Positions 50,264 through 61,915 are shown, counted from the stretch's first letter. The stretch: 64,000 nt of DNA from Ampelocalamus luodianensis (GCA_036346255.1 CM070617.1:23487080-23551079), one strand, 5' to 3'. Translations and numbers: made by a program. The notes: a model not told the origin generated them from the letters alone.

Positions 50264-50374
50264 GCTTGTTTGGATAGAGATGGATTAGAATCAATACATT
50301 AGAATTGGAAAAAAAAATTAAGTCAAATTCAAATCAATCCGAAGGGATTGAATTGGATTACAAAATATCCAAAC
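50264..50374. mobile_element. short MITE with GGGCTTGTTTGGATA ends
   Basis: GGGGCTTGTTTGGATAGAG and the inverse of GGGCTTGTTTGGATATT form 15-bp terminal inverted repeats around an AT-rich core of about 80 bases. This is a very common grass MITE terminus. No clear target duplication. Confidence 0.65.
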
Positions 50375-51379
50375 AAGCCCTGGGTGGAGCAGTTTAATTA
50401 GAAAATTTTTACTCCTGAACTTTGTATTGGCTGGTTAAAGTCTGGTGATGGTCAGTGGAGGCACGGTGCTGCCGTGAACTCTACCTGAAATGTGTGAGAT
50501 GTAATGCCTTGTAACGCTAAAACACGTTCTGATTTCATTTTAATTAAAAAAAATGGAGCCGGGGTGTTTTGCCCTGTGTTTCTTCAAAAAATTCTCAAAA
50601 TAAAGGCAGTATAAGACATGCAAACAAAGTTCTACCGTATATGTGATCACCAAGTATCTATTTCCAGGAACTGCATTTCGGCAACACAAGGATGCAAACG
50701 CCACGTTACTGCGAATTTTGACGCATCACCGAAACGAACTTGTTCCGAGACTTCCCCAGTGCTGCAAAATACACACACAGGAAGTATCGATATTCCAAAC
50801 TACAAAACATACTTTGGCAGCATCACACCAAAGCGAGCTTGATTTCTGCTGCCACTTGGTCAAAGTTTGGAGCAATATATTAGCCAATAAAGCTCTTATA
50901 TGCCGCTCAGACCACATTTCATAAAGACAAAAGGGAACAACCACGGGCTATTTCTTCAGATATCGAGCGAGCCAACGACTGAGATGAAAAAACTAGAAAC
51001 CACTTTAGAAGCTTTAAGGACCGACATAAAACAACGGGACAAAGGAATGAGATAACACGACTAGAGAACAGAAATAACAGCACTAATTCAGCTAAGTTAG
51101 CAAACTGCAGTGAGATGGGGAAAAAAGATGTTTCACCAAAAACTCATTTACTTGTGCCTCTCAGCCTCTGCCTCAATGGAACAAACAGCATATAGGCTTC
51201 AAAAGTAACCACAGGCACAGCTCATAATTCCAAACAATGCCTCCAGATTCAAAAGTGCATAACAGATTCCAGAATAACATAACAAGCCACGGCAGCTATT
51301 CAGACAAAAAAGACAACTCAGATGTTCTTTGGAAAATATCCTACTAACAGATTTGAAGTACTTTCATGGAATTTCCATT

Positions 51380-51982
<603 letters not shown>

Positions 51983-51996
51983 CCTTACCTTACCTG

Positions 51997-53577
51997 AACA
52001 ATAACACACCAAAAGGTTACAAAGGCAGCCTTTTAGAGTGACCATAATCAACCAAAGTGGAAAAATAGACAGCCTGTAAAGCTAAAGTGGCAATAATTTT
52101 ACAACTGACTCATATAGTAAACTACAACTGATACAGAAAGTCTGATACTTCAATCTGGCAAGGGCAACTTGGCACGAGACTATCAAAATGTCTAAGCTAT
52201 GCCATCCATGTTGAGCAAAAGAAGTAGCAGACGAGCTGCAGTACACTACTAGTCTGCCAGTACATGAAAAGAACATGTAGTCGTATATATGCAAGTGCTA
52301 GCACTTATCAGCCTTTTGCTAAAATATAGGTGCCTATTCAGCTGTTTAGATTGGTATGTGATGCAAGGACAAACATCTTAATGGAAGCAGGTACGATGAT
52401 TGGTAACTACTAACTAATTAAGGTAAAAACCAAGAATTACTAACAAGTTCCAAAAAGAATCTCCCACAAGCATGTGATGCATTTAACCCGACTAGGTAAG
52501 ATACAACTATAAATGTTAAATGGCAAAGAACATGAGTTTGTGATTCTTTGAACATACACACAGAGCATAGCAGGCTAGTGATAGCAGCCTAGCAGCAATA
52601 TGATCACCCATGGATAAGCACAATAATGATTGCACTCAATTTCCGGGAAGGAACATGTAACACGCCAAATACATTTCTTTGGATTTTTCCTGTGTTAATA
52701 CCCACTTTAATATGAAGCAAAAACTTGCAAAACTTCATTTTATTTCTCAAATTTCATTGAAGCCATTCATAAGTAGGTTGACAAACAAAATTCACAGAAC
52801 ATGGCCGCTTTGGCAAAATATTCTTGCTAGCGCACCAAACTATAATATCCCATCGCAGGCACATAATACACAAAGTATCTAAACCATAGACACCACCAAT
52901 AATCAACACAAGCAGTCCAACCAAAAAGTTTAGCATCACTCTTAAACCCTATTCATACGCACAGCCCCATTCGAACGTGACCCAACAGAGATTTGCTGAA
53001 ACATACACTGAGTAGTGATCCTATGTCGCTTTCCGATCAGACCAACATCACATTTTCACATGGTATTTACAACACAGGGACAAAAACTAAAAGCTTGCTC
53101 TTTGTCGCGAACAGCGAACAGATCACGATGCAACATCCTAAAACCAGAGATCCAGAGTAGCTATGCGCGGATCTAGGCAACCAGATGAGGAGGAGAGATC
53201 GGGGTGCAGGGTTTTGGTGGACTGGTACCTCTCGGGAGCGAGTCGAGCTCTGGCCGTGGCGGCGGCGGGGAAGCGAGAGAAGCGAGGAGGAAGACGGCGG
53301 CGCAGGAGGGGTTCCTCTGGAGGGTTTGGGCTCTTAAAAGGGGAAGAAGGATAGCCTGCCTGCAGTTGGATCTGCATCTGACGGTGACCGTTTGCTCCTG
53401 GGTAGTTTGCCCTAGAATGACGCGCGTCCCTGCCTCCCTGGTGCTGACATATGGGCCCTATAGGAGAAGTATTATGAGAACCCAACTCGGACGGTTCAGA
53501 TTGACCGATGTTTGTAATGGGCCGGCCCGTTGTCACTTTTCCACGCTTTCCTCTGGTCGATCCGCCCCATTTGCAAT
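51997..53577 (-). repeat. RPS15A promoter, leader exon and 5'-UTR intron: copy 1 of a dispersed duplication
   Basis: This block is repeated at 57359-58503 in the same orientation. It covers the intron (52000-53228), the leader exon ending at 53229 and the promoter beyond. Relative to copy 2 it contains extra sequence at about 52077-52448 and 53267-53318 (52 bp). Elsewhere the two copies differ only by scattered substitutions and small indels. It contains TGGGCC site II-like motifs and an AAACCCTA telo-box-like motif near 52945. Confidence 0.93.
53518..53528. promoter_or_regulatory. site II-like palindrome in the RPS15A promoter
   Basis: TGGGCCGGCCC, with a second TGGGCCC at 53452-53458. TGGGCY site II elements bound by TCP factors are established in plant ribosomal-protein and PCNA promoters. 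A TATA-like TTTTAAGAG lies on the minus strand at about 53329-53337. Confidence 0.5.
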
Positions 53578-53609
53578 CGTGCGACTTATTTTTTTAAGTC
53601 AGGGGTTAA

Positions 53610-53977
53610 GGATTTGTTTGGTTTAGAGCTGAGAGCCCGAGAAAAAGTGGTGACTGAGAGTGGTTTGAGAAGTATATTATTTTTGCCTGATCAAGCAAGT
53701 CTGGAGATTTTATGTTTGGTTAGTGATACATGCCTGAATATAGAATTCAAATACGGAACAGTTGATTTCATCGATTATCTAAATATTTTTATATAAGTTT
53801 TAGTTTTTTAGCATTTCTAATTAAAAAGAAGAAATAAAAAAACTAAAGAAAAGACTCTGCCTGTACCAGGCGTTGGTTTTGAGCTCCTGGTGCTGACCCT
53901 GCTGCCTGGGCCAGGGAGCTTTCCCGGCAGAGCTCCCGGCCAGGCGGACGTCACCAGGTAAGCAACCAAGCAGCCCC
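53610..53977. mobile_element. Tourist-like MITE
   Basis: The ends are GGATTTGTTTGGTTTAGAG and the inverse of GGGGCTGCTTGGTTGCTTA. TAA flanks both sides (53607-53609 and 53978-53980). The 368-bp interior contains GAGCTCCTGG / CCAGGGAGCTTTCCC near the right end. It sits just upstream of the RPS15A promoter. Confidence 0.6.
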
Positions 53978-54474
53978 TAAATCCACCTCCACTATCCCAT
54001 CCCAGGTACGTGTGTTTAGCATCGTACATAGTTAGTTCGGACACCTCAGAGGCAGAGGCACCGTGGACGCTCGACACCGATCGAACCCGCACGATTTCGT
54101 TCTTGCCCCAAAACTCATACTTCCTAGATCCTAAATCTGGTTGAGAAGCTTGTCACCATTCCATTTATTAACAAAAAAAAAAACTTGTCACCAGGGAGGG
54201 CATACTGTGGGCCTGTGGCATGTTCTTCTCTTACATTCTTGCAGTGCCGCGCTCTCCGTCGTGTTTGGTTGCGCTTCGCTGTGGTCCTCGGCGGCGTGCT
54301 CACGTCCCACGGGGAATCGGCGGCGTATTTGCCCCTTTGAAGATAGCAGCAAAGATATGAGAAGCAAGAAGTATTCTCCACTCTCCAGCTTTACTGATGT
54401 TGTACGCTTAACCCGAAACTATCGATATTGCAATTTTATGTCTACACTCTATAGACAGCTGTAAATCCATATGA

Positions 54475-54715
54475 GATTACCACACAAAGAGTTATCACAG
54501 ACGGTTCTAAACCCTCATCACAGACAGTTTTTAAACCATCTGATTTATTGCGTCTATGATAACAAGTGATTAGCACAGACAGTTGGTGCACAAAACCGTC
54601 TATAACATATCACCGACAGTTAGTGCACATAACCGTCTGTAATAGAAGGTATTCACAGACAGTTCATACCATAAAATCGACTATGATATTTCGCTCTATA
54701 TATAGAAATTTTTCG
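54475..54715. mobile_element. CACTA-like subterminal repeat cluster (transposon remnant)
   Basis: At least seven copies of CACAGACRGTT or its inverse AACCGTCTRT occur in both orientations within 240 bases. Dense CACAGACGGTT-type repeats are characteristic of the subterminal regions of grass CACTA transposons. Neither a CACTA terminus nor a transposase was seen. Confidence 0.55.
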
Positions 54716-55494
54716 GCTGTACCGATAGCTCTGTAGCTACCGGTATTGATGTCATTTTTGACCTATTTTTTATTGATCAAGCTAGACCTCATTCATATAT
54801 TTTGTTTAGAGTAAGAAATTCAAGAAAACTAAAGAAATTTGAGGGAAATTTTTTAATTTAAAATGATGAATAGTTATTCCAAGCGGTAACTAGACAGGAA
54901 CCAGTCAAACCGAGCGGTAGCCGGCTGCAAACCAGCCAAATTCAAATTTGAGTTTTCGGTTGATAATTGGGTCCGGTATTTTCTCTGTAACCGGCTTTTG
55001 AATCCTTGCATATGATTCAATACCAATCCTCCTCCCAACTGGCTGATTTATTGACTACAAATGGAGTCTCACTAGACCCAAAAAAATAAAGATAATAGGA
55101 GCTAGCAACTAAGCCCTACTTGATAGGGAAGCCACATATTTAAGCATGCTTGAGCAACACACTGGTATAATAAGATGCTTCAGGCTAACAAATGCCTCGG
55201 AAATACTAGCTATACCCTCTGAAAACAATATGCAGATAGCAGATACAAGAAAATACACAAATACCGAATTGAACAAGCAAATAGCAACAGTAACATGCAC
55301 AAGCACAAATCCACTAATCTAAAATTCATCACTGTAAATCCATGGATTCACAGAGCAGTCATAGATACAAGTAGCTAAAGCAATCTGGCCTAAGAGATTA
55401 GCATAACATCCTTTTTGCTTACAAACAATAGTTAAGCAAACGATGGTTGGACGACCCGGAAAAGTAGGCAACGTCAGCATATCCTGGTAAGCCA
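54716..55494. other. intergenic, 3' flank of PCNA
   Basis: 54720-55000 contains repeated CCGGT/ACCGG phrases (CTACCGGTATTG, GTAGCCGGCTG, GTCCGGTATT, GTAACCGGC) suggesting another decayed DNA transposon. 55100-55494 should include the PCNA 3' UTR. No other gene is seen. Confidence 0.4.
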
Positions 55495-57343
55495 TCATGA
55501 TTTCATATCCTCATCTTCTTCGATCTTGGGAGCCAGATAAAATCTAATGTAGCCCATCTCTCCGATCTTGTACTCAACCACCACTGGTAGTTCAGATGAA
55601 AGGCTGATAGTCACTTGGTCAGACAGTGGACTTGCCTTGGTGAAGGAGTTCATGTACCTCAGGGCAAAGGTTAATGACACTGGTTCTTGCATCTCTATGA
55701 TAGTAGCTTCTTCTGGCTGCATTGACAAGGCACCCATCATACTATTGCCAACAAGACAGCATACTTATGCTGATACATGTCCCTAAATTGATAATATGGA
55801 AACAGAAGAGATAAAAAAGGCAGAAGAACTAGTAATTAACACCATAAACAGGTGATCAGATTGACATGTCTAACAAACCCAGCTATTCATTCATGCCTAG
55901 AAAGTTTATAATTGAACAAAAACTAAATTAAGATTTCATCAAATAACAAAAACTTATTCAACTTATGCTTTATGGAGTGATGTGAGAGCAAGACCAAGCT
56001 TGATTCAAGCTAGTGTTATAGGTGCCAATTAAATCAACCAAATGAAGACAGAAGCAATGCTTTTTTCACTTGTAAGCCTCGTGTGCTAGAGGAACAAAAA
56101 GTATAGATTGATTGTAGTATTGGAATAGATATCCTATCATGCATACCCTAACTGCAGCAAGCTAGTAATATTGTAAACACAAAAAAGAAACATTGACAAG
56201 CAAAATAACGTCATCCTTAACTGTGTATCTCTCTTTAGGGAACAACAGTAGGACAGTACTATGTATAAACTGCAGAGTCCATCATTTGTACACTAAATTT
56301 TTTACTACAAAAATATAGGCCGCATCCTTTGTTACAAGATTTAGCTAATTTGTCTTGCTTGAACTACCAACAACAATAACTACTACAAAGTACTACTAAC
56401 TTGTACGTAATCCACTCAACGGAGGAACCCTACATATTTGCTACAACAAAGGTGTTAGTAAAACACAAGCATCTCTGCTACTACACTTCCTAACTCCCTT
56501 TATGTACTATATTGCAAAATCCACACTACAAATGCATAGGATAGGCCAAGATTCATGCCAATTCGAGGCAGTAACAGATTTAAGATACCTTGTCGACAGT
56601 CTTGTTCTGCCTGCAGACAATGTTTGCAGTCCCAATGTCTCCAGCAGTCGAGAACTTGACGCCCTCCTTGGTCACCGAGATGATAACTACAATGCAAAGT
56701 AGTGGCCATCCAATATGTAAGAACCAGGACCATCCCCAGGCAACATTAGCAATAAGCATACTACAGGGGGGCAAAGAGGGAGGAAATTCCACGTACCAGT
56801 GTCTCCGATGCTGCTGAGATCCTTGCAGATCCTCGAAAACTCAGCAGACGGCATGCGGACGATGGCCTGATACTCGGAGTCAGGGATGCCGAGGTGCTCG
56901 CTGTCGATGTCCATGAGTTTCATCTCAAAATCTGCAATCTTATCTTGATCTATTCATTCACAAGAAAATCACGATCACCACGGAGAGCTACCAAAAGAAA
57001 CAACACAAGCGATTGATCACTTACTGGGCGACTCGAACATGAAGGTGACAGTATCCGAGCCGTCGTCGGCCTTGATGGTGATGATGTCGTCGTTACCAGC
57101 GCAGCGGAGCATCTTGGCCATGTTGTTGAGGTTCATGCCCATAGAGAGGTTGCGGTCGCAGCGGTAGTGCTCGAACCCCTCGGAGCGGAGGAGCAGGGCG
57201 ACGAGGGCGACATGGCTGGAGTCCATGGCCTGCAGCGAGAACCCCGTGCCAGAGCAGTCGAAGTTGGCGTCGGTCACCAGCTCGCGGATCGCCTCCAGGA
57301 CCTTCTTGAGGAGGCTCCCCTGCACCAGCCGCAGCTCCAACAT
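55495..57343 (-). CDS. PCNA: proliferating cell nuclear antigen (DNA sliding clamp)
   Basis: Four exons: 57343-57025, 56949-56797, 56686-56589, 55716-55495; 792 nt, 263 aa, matching the rice-type length. Landmarks: MLELRLVQGSLLKKVLEAIR at the start, the DNA-facing helix CDRNLSMGMNLNNMAKMLRC (about 62-81), the interdomain connector LMDIDSEHLGIPDSEY (118-133), Lys164 in IISVTKEGVKF, and the C-terminal LAPKIEEDEDMKS. All introns are GT-AG with consistent phases. The protein forms the trimeric clamp for replicative polymerases in the nucleus. An acceptor (TTATTGTGCAG|CACCGCC) lies 10 nt before the ATG. Upstream of it the sequence is a copy of the RPS15A leader intron, exon and promoter. Confidence 0.97.
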
Positions 57344-57358
57344 CGTGGCGGTGCTGCA

Positions 57359-58503
57359 CAATAACACACCAAAAGGTTATAAAGGCAGCCTTTTAGAGTG
57401 ACCACAATCAACCAAAGTGAAAAAATAGACAGCCTGTATTCCAAAAAGAATCTTCCACAAGCATGTGATGCATTTAACCCGACTAGGTAAGATACAACTA
57501 TAAATGTTAAATGGCAAAGAGCATGAGTTTGTGATTCTTTGAACATAGACACATAGCATAGCAGGCTAGTGATAGCAGCCTAGCAGCAATATGATCACCC
57601 ATGGATAAGCACAATAATGATTGCACTCAATTTCCGGGAAGAAACATGTAACAGGCCAAATACATTTCATTGGATTTTTCCTGTGTTAATGCCCACTTTA
57701 ATATGAAGCAAAAACTTGCAAAACTTCATTTCATTTCTCAAATTTCATTGAAGCCATTCATAAGTAGGTTGAAAAACAAAAATCACTGAACATGGCCGCT
57801 TTGGCAAAATATTCTTGCTAGCGCACCAAACTACTATAATATCCCATCGCAGGCACATAATACACAAAGTATCTAAACCATAGACACCATCAATAATCAA
57901 CACAAGCTGCCCAGCCAAAAAGTTTAGCATCACTCTTAAACCCTATTCATACGCACAGCCCCATTCGAACGTGACCCAACAGAGATTTGCTGAAACATAC
58001 ACTGACTAGTGATCCTAAGTCGCTTTCCGATCAGACCAACATCACATATTCACATGGTATTTACAACACAGGGACAAAAACTAAGAGCTTGCTCTTTGTC
58101 GCGAACAGCGAACAGATCAAGATGCAACATCCTAAAACCAGAGATCCAGAGTAGCTATGCGCGGATCTACGCAACCAGATGAGGAGGAGAGATCGGGGTG
58201 CAGGGTTTTGGTGGACTGGTACCTCTCGGGAGCGAGTCGAGCTCTGGCCGTGGCGGCGGCGGAGGGTTTGGGCTATTAAAAGGGGAAGAAGGATAGCCTG
58301 CCTGCAGTTGGATCTGCATCTGACGGTGACCGTTTGCTCCTGGCTAGTTCGCCCTAGAATGATGCGCGTCACTGCCTCCCTGGTGCTGACATATGGTCCC
58401 TATAGGAGAAGTATTATGAGAGCCCAACTCGGACGGCTCAGATTGACCGATGTTTGTAATGGGCCGGCCCGTTGTCACTTTTCGACGTTTTCCATTTGCA
58501 ACG
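57359..58503 (-). repeat. copy 2 of the RPS15A promoter/leader block, upstream of PCNA
   Basis: Matches 51997-53577 in the same orientation. It retains the leader-exon donor (GAGAG|GTACC, exon end 58223), an 869-nt intron to the acceptor at 57354, and the TGGGCCGGCCC promoter palindrome at 58460-58470. It lacks about 370 bp of intron and 52 bp next to the donor-side leader. The upstream TGGGCCC of copy 1 is TGGTCCC here (58394-58400), and the TATA-like TTTTAAGAG is TTTTAATAG. Homology ends at the acceptor AG in both genes. Confidence 0.93.
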
Positions 58504-58721
58504 TCATTAGCGATATGCGCATCTTGCTGATTGACCAGTGCTTCAGTGCTAGATCTTCCAGGTCATATTGAAAATTAAACAGTCTTATTCTTCCTCTCAT
58601 TTGAATTCCTAGTTAAATTTTAGGCCACTCGTTCGCTGCAGCCCGCATTGAAACGTCTATTATAAAAGCAGCCCGCCTGTCACAGGGACTGAAGAACCAA
58701 TCTCGCGGTGCCAAACTGCCA

Positions 58722-59466
58722 ATGGAGTGGATCAAGAAGAAGCTCAAGGGGAAGAAAGCTCTCGGCCATGGCGCCCGGCACCACAAAACTCGGTGTTCTC
58801 TACGCACCCAACGGTTCGTCGCGGCCCATTGTCCACGGCATCGAAGAACCGACCACGCATCGCGAGGTCGACGTCTACTTGCAGAGCCGCCAGGCTCCGC
58901 GCCATCTTCCTGCCGCCGCTCGCCACGTCGGCCGTGACCGCCACTCTGCTCGACTTCACCCGCCGTGGATGCCGTCCACGGTCTTCGTCTTCGGCGGCTT
59001 CGCCCCCCGGAGCCGCCACGTTCCTCGTCCACCTGGCTATCCAGGCCGACGGCCCGCGGTCGGACGTGCTCACCGTGATCCGGCTCGGGCTCACCACGGA
59101 CGAGTTCGCGGCCGTGCACGCGTCCGGGCCGGTCGAGATCGTACTGCAGTGCGGCATGTCTGGCGGGAGTGCGAGTAGTCGCTGACATGCAACGGCCACG
59201 GGCTGGTCGGCGAGGGCGCCGGCGCGTCCGTGTGCGGCGAGGACGGCGTCAAGCCCAACGTCCTGCAGCTCCAGGAGCCCATGGCGCTTGGCATCGGCGT
59301 CTTGGGAGGGCTACGAGGAGCGGGGCGTGACCGGCGACCTCATGTACATCCGGGCGCAGAGAGGCTGCAGCTGCTGCAGCTCGGCGACGTGGGGTTCCAT
59401 GGCATCACTTTCCACTTCTTGCGATAGTGAAACTCGTGCAGGTGCAGGTGCAAGTACGCAGCTGAG
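58722..59466 (+). pseudogene. GC-rich coding-like stretch with frame changes, family not recognised
   Basis: An ATG at 58722 reads MEWIKKKLKGKKALGHG in one frame. Plausible segments then switch frame: KLGVLYAPNGSSRPIVHGIE and STVFVFGGFAP in one, GAATFLVHLAIQADGPRSDV and LTTDEFAAVHASGPVEIVL in another, and later CNGHGLVGEGAGASVCGEDG. No single frame covers the region and I see no convincing introns. It may be a broken gene or fragment lying just upstream of the PCNA promoter copy; the opposite strand also has long GC-driven frames. No function is proposed. Confidence 0.3.
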
Positions 59467-59878
59467 GTGACCGGTGTTTCAGTACCGTTACCACTTGCCC
59501 ACGAAGAGAGGCCCTCTTTTCAGTTGCATTTGGTTCTTTTTTTCATACGTCGATCGTCATTCCTCAGTACTCATACTGTCATCTATCATGAGATACGGAT
59601 GCAGTTGTCACCACTGTCAGGTGGTGGTATGACAGAAATGCTCGGTTGGGGACGACGTCATATTCATTTTGGATCAACAAATGTTGAGCATTCCCCACCG
59701 ATTTACCCTTTCAGTTGAAAGAATACGGCGGTAACAAACTGAGACGTTGTTGCTATTGGAGTGCAGCACGGATATCCTGAAAGATCACATGTTCAACTAA
59801 TAAAATAAATTCGAATTCAAAAAAGTATATATTTAGCGAAACAAGATCAGCATTTGCATTTGTGCTGTAACCACTAAC

Positions 59879-60638
59879 TGGAGCTGGGACTTGGGCCGTG
59901 CTTTTTCGGGCCGGTCTAAAGCACGGTCGGCACGGCATGGTCTAAGCACGACACGGCACGGCACGTGGTGGGCCGGACCGGCACGGTACGAACTGCGGGT
60001 CGGGCTGGGCCTGAGAATGCGGTCCGTTGGGCGGCACGGCACGGCACAATCAGTTGGGCCGTGTTTGGGCTGGCCTGGCACGAAATAGACCCAACCTCCT
60101 GTTCTACCCCAATCCCTCTCTTTCTCGGCCTGGCTCAATCACTCCCCTATCCCGGCCTGGTCCAACCAATAACCCCCTCTGCCACCCGGTCTAGCCCAAC
60201 CAATAACCTCCTCTGCCACCTGATCTAGCCCAACATCCCTCTCGAGCTCTCCCAACCCCCATCCCCAACCCCTTCTTCCGAGTCTCGGCTCCCAAATTTC
60301 CAATCTCTAATCATATTCTCTGATTCGCCTCCCTCCAGCTTCAACCACCTCCCTCCCCATGCGCTGCCGATCGCCGCCCTCCCTCCACTCCTCCAACCAC
60401 CTCCCTCTCTCTCCCTCTCCTTCCCCACGCGCCACTCTATAGTTACTTAGGGTTGAGTTTGGGCTGGCACGACACGACCCTAGCACGACGGGCTTTGGGC
60501 CGTGCTCGACTGGCCGAAGGTGAGGTGGGCCGGCACGGCACGGCGCGGCGGGGTGACCGAGCCGAACTGGCACGGCACGACGTGGCCCGAAGCACAATGG
60601 GCTTGGACCAGGCCGGCACGGCCCAATGCCCAACTTTA
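59879..60638. mobile_element. 760-bp non-autonomous hAT-type element
   Basis: The ends are TGGAGCTGGGACTTGGGCCG and the inverse of TAAAGTTGGGCATTGGGCCG. The perfect 8-bp duplication CCACTAAC flanks it (59871-59878 and 60639-60646). Both subterminal regions carry many CGGCACGGCACG / GGCCGTGC motifs, and the middle is a C-rich stretch (60100-60430). No transposase frame. Confidence 0.85.
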
Positions 60639-60646
60639 CCACTAAC

Positions 60647-60963
60647 CAAGACTACAAGAGGCCCTCGCCTGCGGCGGTGCTGCTGCCCCACCTTCACTGC
60701 GGACGTACGTTTATACATGTCAACCCAGCAAAGCTCCACGGCAGCAGGCATACCCAACTATGCTAACCAAGCCGACGACGTGCCCAACTGACCAACCGGC
60801 CCCATAAGACTGGAACTAGCCAACGAGACCAAACTCGTACAGTACGGAAGGAACTTTTCAGGGACACTCGATCATCACTATCCATCCATGGGGAGGCTAG
60901 GAAGGGGGTCCTTCGTGCGGAGGAACATAGTGACTTCATTAGGCCCTTGTGTGCATCGCCCAA
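60647..60963. other. intergenic, no gene seen
   Basis: A short stretch between two hAT-type elements with no recognisable feature. Confidence 0.45.
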
Positions 60964-60971
60964 TTCAAAAC

Positions 60972-61915
60972 TAGGGGTGTTTATTCGGTATTTTTTGTTC
61001 GATTAATACAGTATATACGGTAAATACGGTTTTGTTACTTTGGTAAATATGATGTTTTTAAAAATACGATTCGATTTCGGTAAATCCTAAAATTTTTCAG
61101 TACGATATCGGTAAATACCATATTCACCAAAGTTGACGTGAACTGCGATGCGAATGACGACGTTATACCCAGCACCAATAGTCCATACGTCCAGCACATA
61201 TAGCGACAGCAGTTCAGCACTAACGCTGTACAGTATTTTAAAAATACGTGCAGTTGTGCAGTAGCAACAGCAAAGGCAAAGCAAGCATTTTTATTTCTCT
61301 CGGTTGAATAGCACCAACCTCCAACAGGGGAACTAATTAAGAAAAATGCACCGGGAGACAAGAATTCCTTAGAACTTGTGTAGAAGATTCTCTCTCTCCT
61401 ATTTCTAAATGCTCTTGGTGATGTAGCAAATAGCCAAATACACACAGGAGATGAACTCTTAGCTCACGTAAGCAAGGAATCGGTGCAGCAAATTTAGTGG
61501 GGGTCTAGTTGCACGGCACGAGGCAAAGAAAAAGGTGCAATTCTGATTCAATCGGTGGTGTTGTAGCATGTAGGTGGGTACCACTCCAACCGGTCAAAGT
61601 CAAAGAAGGGAAAACGCAAAAACGACCAAGCAGCAGCCAGGCAGCGAACACAGCACTCTAGCTTGCCGAGCGGATGGGCCGACTTATCGAGCGGTGGATG
61701 GGCCGACTTTCCGAGCGGCGAGCGCGAGCGTCCGAGGCCCCGACTCCCGAGCCACAGCTACTAGAATTCGGTTTTTTCGGGTTTTGACCGGTTTTTACCG
61801 AAAAAACCGAAATCCCAAAATAGCAGATTTCTGAATCCCGTACCGAATACTGATCAAACCGAGTTAACCGGTACGGTTCGGTATTTTTGGTACGATATAA
61901 AAATGAACAGCCCTA
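60972..61915. mobile_element. 944-bp non-autonomous hAT-type element
   Basis: The ends are TAGGGGTGTTTATTCGGTAT and the inverse of TAGGGCTGTTCATTTTTATA. The perfect 8-bp duplication TTCAAAAC flanks it (60964-60971 and 61916-61923). Subterminal regions repeat ATTCGGTA / GGTAAATACGG on the left and CCGGTTTTTACCG / GGTACGGTTCGG on the right. No transposase. Confidence 0.87.

Larger units (their letters stand above)
49496..50590 (+). pseudogene. 5'-truncated LINE with zf-RVT remnant and 16-bp target duplication
   Basis: ATTCTCAAAATAAAGG occurs at 49480-49495 and again at 50591-50606, a perfect 16-bp duplication of the LINE type. Immediately inside, frames read QIFLWTMSYKLSTRDNLIKR, later FDCVVAKIIWKDISKMFG and AAVLWSCWNLRND, the pattern of the reverse-transcriptase zinc-binding domain at the C-terminus of plant L1-type ORF2. 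Stops and frame changes break it. The 3' part (50400-50590) has GGCTGGTTAAAGTC and an A-rich end. A hAT element (50016-50243) and a MITE (about 50264-50374) are inserted within it. Confidence 0.8.

Noticed and set aside
57093..57364. Other long frames over PCNA exon 1
   Set aside because: They are out-of-frame readings of the PCNA coding exon.
58613..59199. Minus-strand 151-191-codon frames opposite the GC-rich stretch
   Set aside because: Arg/Pro/Ala-rich translations with no domain, consistent with antisense shadows of GC-rich DNA.
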